64,000 nucleotides of DNA from positions 234,305 to 298,304 of the forward strand of contig NZ_SRII01000008.1 in NCBI RefSeq assembly GCF_004684095.1. The letters are read 5' to 3'. The notes beneath the pieces were generated by a model that saw only the letters and a list, made by a program, of their open reading frames with translations, was not told where the DNA came from and searched no databases. This document shows, one piece after another, positions 59,894 to 64,000 of this stretch (position 1 is the stretch's first letter; each line of letters starts with the position of its first letter). This DNA is from Hymenobacter sp. UV11 (GTDB taxonomy: Bacteria > Bacteroidota > Bacteroidia > Cytophagales > Hymenobacteraceae). A program made the translations under genes and the position numbers.

Positions 59894-61069
59894 TCATCCT
59901 TCCATTTTGGTCTTGTCATTCTTCACCACTTTGGGCTTTATTTTCATTCCATCCTTCAGCCCGCTGATACCCTGGAGCACCACTCGCTGGCCGGCCTTCA
60001 GGCCCTTTTGCACCACGAAAGAGGTGCCGTCGGGGGTAGGCGTCACGGTAATGGGGGCGGCGTAAGCGGCCGTGTCGCGGCCCACCAGGTAGGCAAAACG
60101 CTTGCCCTGAAGCTCATAGGTGGCGCTCTGCGGAATGATGAGCGCATTTTTTACGGGCTGGAAAGTGCGCACCAGGCCGCTGCTGCCACTGCGCAGCAGG
60201 CCCTGCGGGTTGGGGAAGGTGGCGCGGAAGCTACTGGCGCCGGTCTCGGTATTAATCTGGCCAATGGCCGTTTCGACGCGGCCTTTGTGGGCGTATATGC
60301 TGCCGTCGGCCAGCACCAGGCTCACATCGGGCACATGCGCGAGCTTGTCCTGCAAGGTGTTGCCGGGCCGGCGGCGAGCAAAGCTCAGCAGAGCTTTCTC
60401 GCTGAGCGAGAAGTAGGCATACACGTTGCCGATGCTCGAAATCGTGGTTAGCGGGTCGGCGGAAGTGCTGCTCACCAGCGAGCCGATTTTGTTCGGGATG
60501 GTGCCCATCACGCCATTCACGGGGCTCGTGATGGTGGTGTAGCCGAGGTTGGTTTGGGCGTTGGAAAGCGTGGCGCGGGCCTGGGCCAGCGCAGCCTGCT
60601 TGCTTTCAAGCGTATACTGGGCGCCCTCCAGCTCGTACTTGCTGATGATGCCGCGCGCCACCAGCGGCTGCACTTTTTTCACGCCCATGAGGGCGGCGTC
60701 CACGTCGGCCTGGGCGGTTTTGATGCCGGCCGCGGCCGTGCGCACGGCCTGCTCATACTGCGGCGCTGAGATGTGAAAGAGCTTCTGGCCCTTCTTCACG
60801 CTGGCGCCTTCGTCCACATAAATGGCCTCCACGAAGCCATCGACCTTGGGCCGAATCTCCACATTTTGCTGACCCTGAATAGTGGCCGGGTAGTCCTGAA
60901 AGAGCGTTACCGTATCGGGCCGCACCACCAGCACGGGGTAGGATTTTACGGGCTGGGGGCCACCCTTGCCATCTTTGCCATCGGCGGCAGTGTCTTTCTT
61001 GGAGCCGCAGGCAGCCACGCTTAGCAGGGCCAGCAGCCCGGCCGCGAGGCCTGGTAATCGAGTTCGCAT
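59894..61069 (-). CDS. RND periplasmic adaptor (membrane fusion protein)
   Basis: A 391-residue HlyD/AcrA-like lipoprotein. The lipobox is LSVAAC near residue 21. A barrel-sandwich hybrid (PATIQGQQNVEIRPKVDGFVEAIYVDEGASVKKGQ), a long helical hairpin and a beta-barrel domain are in family order. It bridges pump and channel in the periplasm. First gene of the efflux operon; spacer to the pump gene holds a hairpin. Confidence 0.95.
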   Translation of the reverse strand: MRTRLPGLAAGLLALLSVAACGSKKDTAADGKDGKGGPQPVKSYPVLVVRPDTVTLFQDYPATIQGQQNVEIRPKVDGFVEAIYVDEGASVKKGQKLFHISAPQYEQAVRTAAAGIKTAQADVDAALMGVKKVQPLVARGIISKYELEGAQYTLESKQAALAQARATLSNAQTNLGYTTITSPVNGVMGTIPNKIGSLVSSTSADPLTTISSIGNVYAYFSLSEKALLSFARRRPGNTLQDKLAHVPDVSLVLADGSIYAHKGRVETAIGQINTETGASSFRATFPNPQGLLRSGSSGLVRTFQPVKNALIIPQSATYELQGKRFAYLVGRDTAAYAAPITVTPTPDGTSFVVQKGLKAGQRVVLQGISGLKDGMKIKPKVVKNDKTKMEG

Positions 61070-61204
61070 CGCCTTATAACGAAAAGGGTAGGAGCCAGGG
61101 TCCGGCTTTCAGTCAAAAAGAGACGAAGCCCACAAATATCCCGGCAGACGCCCCTATACGGCTGATGATGAGCGAATGATTTAGCAGGGGAAATAACGTC
61201 CTTT

Positions 61205-61250
61205 TGCTCACTGCTCACTGCTCACTGCTCACTGCTCACTACTCACTACT
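61205..61250. repeat. TGCTCAC heptad tandem repeat
   Basis: Five exact consecutive copies of TGCTCAC, one TACTCAC and a partial unit. The array ends on the TAA stop codon of the small membrane protein (61250-61252). Confidence 0.97.
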
Positions 61251-61480
61251 TAATGATGATGGTGGCCGGGTGGGGTAGGCTTGCCAAACAGGTTGACGAG
61301 CGCGCCCACTACGAAGAGCGCCGCCCAGCACACGTAGAGCCACCCGTAGCCCGCCGGTAGCGGCCGCCGCACCAGGTAGCGAATCAGCAGCTCGGCCCCG
61401 CCGCTCATCAGCAGGCCTACGAAGGCAATGAACTGCCAGGAGTTGAACAGGGTGGGGCGGTAGAGCTTAGCGAAATCCAT
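61250..61480 (-). CDS. small membrane protein with two helices
   Basis: A 76-residue protein from the ATG ending at 61480 (MDFAKLYRPTL). Two hydrophobic segments (about 15-34 and 46-63) and a short tail ending in four His. Family not recognised; the His tail could bind metal or be incidental. Stop codon is formed at the edge of the heptad array. Confidence 0.6.
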   Translation of the reverse strand: MDFAKLYRPTLFNSWQFIAFVGLLMSGGAELLIRYLVRRPLPAGYGWLYVCWAALFVVGALVNLFGKPTPPGHHHH

Positions 61481-61609
61481 GGGGGTAGGGAAGGGGCGAA
61501 TCGAAAGACAAAGAAAAAGCAGGGCCGGCGGCCACGGGCCAAACCTCGGGCCGGGGGGTGCGTACACTGGGTATTACACCCTAACCAGTAACTACGCAAA
61601 CCCTCCCAC

Positions 61610-62056
61610 ATGATTCTCAGCGACGAGTTATTCGAAGAAGACGGCACCACGCCCAAAAAGCAGACCCAGCAAACTGACGCGCCCAACCAGAACCCGACCA
61701 CCAGCATTCCGGCCGGTCATAACGAGGAGCTAGCCAAGCAGCGCGACTACCAGGAAGACCAGAGCAATAACAAGCAGAGCGACGACGCCAGCGCCCACCG
61801 CAACGTGGGGGCCAACGGCTACACCCAGCGCAGCGACCAGAAAGACCAGCTCGAAAACCTGCACATTGGCGGTTCCGAAACCGAGCCCCAGGGTAGCAAC
61901 AACCACACTACCGTCGGCGAGCAGGCCCAGGGCCCCGGCTTCACCGAGGAAGGCAGCTACGAGCTTGGCGCGGGCATTCGGATGCACGACCAGAAGCTCG
62001 GCGACGACCACACCAGCGGCCCCGCCCGCAAGCCCCAGGACGAGACGAGTAACTAA
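61610..62056 (+). CDS. disordered hydrophilic protein
   Basis: A 148-residue protein without Cys or Trp and with few hydrophobic residues. It is rich in Gln, Asn, Asp, Glu, Gly and Ser and has short repeated QRxDQ/QxxD words. No signal peptide or domain is visible. The composition is that of hydrophilins/LEA-like disordered stress proteins; a protective role in drying or freezing is inference only. Confidence 0.75.
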   Translation: MILSDELFEEDGTTPKKQTQQTDAPNQNPTTSIPAGHNEELAKQRDYQEDQSNNKQSDDASAHRNVGANGYTQRSDQKDQLENLHIGGSETEPQGSNNHTTVGEQAQGPGFTEEGSYELGAGIRMHDQKLGDDHTSGPARKPQDETSN

Positions 62057-62141
62057 GGCTTATGCTAGTTGCTGGCTGCCAGTCAATAGCTTATAAGGTG
62101 ATTAGCTGGCAACAACAACCAGCAGCTGATACTTATTTCCC

Positions 62142-62200
62142 CCGCAAACCGGCCTCCTGGCTGCCGCCCTCGGGCTGGTGGTCGGGAGGCCGGTTTGCGG
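62142..62200. terminator. hairpin terminator candidate
   Basis: A perfect 16-bp stem (62142-62157/62185-62200) with a 27-nt loop and no T-run, after the disordered-protein gene and before the lipoprotein gene. Confidence 0.6.
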
Positions 62201-62267
62201 CGAGGAGGGGGGTAGGCGCTTTAGGCTTGGGCAATAGCCGCTTATCTTGCTACGCTGTTTTTCGAGT

Positions 62268-62915
62268 ATGCGAATGAATTCCTTTTTTACGCTGCACAAC
62301 TTATTGCTTGCTTACCGGCCGGCGGCCGGTGCCGGGCTTGTGGTACGGGGCCTCGCTGGGGGGCTGCTCGTGGCCGCGCTGGCTAGCTGCAGCCAGCATA
62401 CCCTGGACGCCACCACCGAAACTCCGGCGGCTCCGGCTACGGCGTCCGCCGTGGTGGCGACTCCGGCCGCCGACATTGCCAGGCCCGAGGCACCTGCGCA
62501 GGTGGCCCTGGCGGTGACAAGCAAACCCGGCGTAGGCCCGGCCAAGCCGCAGGTGGCCCCATTGCCCGTGGCGGCCCCCGCCCCGGTGCCGGAAGAAGCC
62601 CCCGGCGCGGTGACTACTGCGCCCCTGCCCGAGCCGGCTGCGGCCGCCACGCGCACCCAGGCCGGCCGGGTGCTCGACGAGAGCGGCCGCCCGCTTATCG
62701 GGGCTACCGTGATGCTGCGCGGCAGCACCAAAGGCACCAGCACCGACGCCGGTGGCAACTACTCGCTCGAAGTGCCCACCGGCGAAAATACTTTCGTAGT
62801 GGGCTACGGCGGCTACCAGGATGAGACGGTCGTGAGCCGTGATGCCCAGCCCCTGACCGTGACGCTCCTGCCTACCCCCGGTAGCAAAGCCCAGAGCCGC
62901 CGCGGCCGCCAATAG
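62268..62915 (+). CDS. lipoprotein with CarboxypepD_reg-like domain
   Basis: A 215-residue protein from ATG 62268, with lipoprotein signal (lipobox LASC). Ala/Pro/Val-rich linker covers about 45-130, then GRVLDESGRPLIGATVMLRGSTKGTSTDAGGNYSLEVPTGENTFVVGYGGYQDETV, the same beta-sandwich that starts SusC-like receptors, here alone. The tail is basic. It should face the periplasm or surface. Function unknown. Confidence 0.85.
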   Translation: MRMNSFFTLHNLLLAYRPAAGAGLVVRGLAGGLLVAALASCSQHTLDATTETPAAPATASAVVATPAADIARPEAPAQVALAVTSKPGVGPAKPQVAPLPVAAPAPVPEEAPGAVTTAPLPEPAAAATRTQAGRVLDESGRPLIGATVMLRGSTKGTSTDAGGNYSLEVPTGENTFVVGYGGYQDETVVSRDAQPLTVTLLPTPGSKAQSRRGRQ

Positions 62916-62962
62916 CCAACCAGCCAGGTGAGTTAAAATTATTTTACTAAATAATAGTATTT

Positions 62963-62997
62963 AAAAAGGTCTGGGCCTGAGGGTGCAGGCCTTTTTT
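62963..62997 (+). terminator. intrinsic terminator
   Basis: Stem 62974-62979/62986-62991 plus outer A5-GG/CC-T6 pairing, then T6, follows the lipoprotein gene. Confidence 0.75.
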
Positions 62998-63100
62998 AGT
63001 GCTCTGTTTAGACTTCATAAGCTCATGCATATAAGCCAACAAGGCTTGGTGGCAGGCGTAGAGGGAATACTTTTTCATCTTCTATTCAGCATTGCCTGCC

Positions 63101-64000
63101 ATGCAGCAAACCTATTCTACCAGTGCTTTTTTGCCCCGTGCGGGGCGATTGGCCCACTTGCTACTGCCGTTGGGGCTGGCCGCCGCCGCGCTGGCCGGCT
63201 GTAGCAAGGACGATTCGTCGCCCGCGCGCATTCAGCCCACGGGCAGCAAACCCAGCTACGCGCCCACTATTGATGACCAGATGCAGGCCGTGATAGAGCA
63301 GTTTGTGGCCTTCAACGACCCGGCGCTGCCCACGCTCTCGGCCCGCCAGGCCCGCATGGCGCACAGCGTGACCGACGCCGTGAACACGCTGCTGGCCAAA
63401 AATGGCCGCGTGCTGCCCAGCCCCAACTCCACGGTGAGCCAGCGCGTGCTGCCCGCCGGCTATACCGCCGGCTCGGCCCCCGACGGCGTGCCGGTGCGTA
63501 TTTACACGCCCCTGAATGCGGCGGGCGCGCTGCCCGGCATCGTGTACCTGCACGGCGGCGGCTGGGTCATTGGCTCGCTCAATGTGTATGAGCCCTCGGC
63601 GCAGGCCCTGGCCGAGCGTACTGGCGCCGTGGTAGTATCAGTCGATTACCGGCTGGCTTCGGAAACGATGAACAAGTTTCCGGCGGCCCACGAAGACGCC
63701 TACGCCGCCTACAAGTGGGTGCGTGACAATGCCGCCAGCATCGGCATCAACCCCGCCAAAATTGCCATTGCCGGCGAAAGTGCGGGCGGCAACATGGCCG
63801 CCGCCGTGTGCATTCTGGCCCGTGAGCGCGGCCTGGCGCTGCCCATCCACGAGCTGCTGGTGTACCCCGTGGCAGACAACAACCTCAACACGGCCTCCTA
63901 CCAGCAGTACGCCAACGCGGTGCCGCTCAACAAGGCCAATATCGTGTATTTCACGGGCTTGTACTTTACTACCCCCGCCGATGGCGACAACCGGCTCATT
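63101..64000 (+). CDS. alpha/beta hydrolase (HSL-type) lipoprotein, 3'-truncated
   Basis: An open frame of 300 codons from ATG 63101 runs past the end of the window. A lipoprotein signal (lipobox LAGC) precedes the hydrolase domain. HGGGW (oxyanion hole) and GESAGG (nucleophile Ser) identify the hormone-sensitive-lipase/carboxylesterase family; Asp and His of the triad are outside or near the end. It would be a surface or periplasmic esterase/lipase. Confidence 0.9.
   Translation, partial: MQQTYSTSAFLPRAGRLAHLLLPLGLAAAALAGCSKDDSSPARIQPTGSKPSYAPTIDDQMQAVIEQFVAFNDPALPTLSARQARMAHSVTDAVNTLLAKNGRVLPSPNSTVSQRVLPAGYTAGSAPDGVPVRIYTPLNAAGALPGIVYLHGGGWVIGSLNVYEPSAQALAERTGAVVVSVDYRLASETMNKFPAAHEDAYAAYKWVRDNAASIGINPAKIAIAGESAGGNMAAAVCILARERGLALPIHELLVYPVADNNLNTASYQQYANAVPLNKANIVYFTGLYFTTPADGDNRLI

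Overview
The window looks like chromosomal DNA of a Hymenobacter-type bacterium (Bacteroidota, Cytophagales). The evidence is GC-rich coding with few start-site Shine-Dalgarno sequences, the Bacteroidota promoter pattern TTTG-N20-TAnnTTTG before fbp, PorT-like and PorE-like type IX secretion proteins, Bacteroidota-restricted families (DUF5606, DUF4290, DUF4846), and the Asp-type MurA found in this phylum. I see no rRNA, tRNA, transposase, integrase, prophage or CRISPR array. Most of the window is housekeeping and cell-envelope DNA.

Layout. 1-6690: end of a FemAB/GNAT-like gene, a VWA protein and a MoxR/ChlI-like ATPase flanking a divergent di-haem cytochrome c gene, then an AT-richer two-gene unit (AAA ATPase plus small protein with a D...ExK pattern) that is the best candidate for an undescribed defence-like system. 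6750-18781: mainly leftward housekeeping genes (cyclophilin, dehydrogenases, RsgA, Kdo transferase, peroxiredoxin, aspartokinase, EngB) with rightward fasciclin and fbp. 19195-23859: PorE-like OmpA protein, then menG overlapping porT, then an SDR. 23866-30711: esterase, YggS, BatA-like VWA, HAD, DUF4846, topA. 30936-38432: a chemosensory operon (soluble poly-HAMP receptor, CheW, CheY, CheA, CheC-like). 38540-48751: ureohydrolase, small membrane protein, murA-DUF4290, UvrD/PcrA helicase, DUF3109, aspartase, pirin-GAF. 48759-54854: esterases, an ACE-like M2 peptidase, Bcp, methyltransferase, SemiSWEET and a type II toxin-antitoxin pair. 54860-61069: a complete tripartite RND efflux system in the order adaptor-pump-outer membrane channel. 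61250-64000: small membrane protein, disordered hydrophilic protein, lipoprotein with a CarboxypepD_reg-like domain, and a truncated lipoprotein esterase.

Two DNA-level patterns run through the window and are not explained by the genes. (1) The octamer GGGGTAGG/CCTACCCC occurs about 55 times by eye, in intergenic DNA and in several reading frames inside genes, where it forces otherwise rare codons. (2) At least seven intergenic spacers carry short tandem arrays of a 7-nt (once 8-nt) word whose sequence differs at each locus; several are arranged as long perfect inverted repeats that overlap stop codons. These resemble the short tandemly repeated repetitive (STRR) heptamers known from filamentous cyanobacteria. 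Longer dispersed hairpins are also present at 45431 and 59751.

All identifications are from reading the sequence and knowledge of families; no database search was run. Motif counts are by eye.
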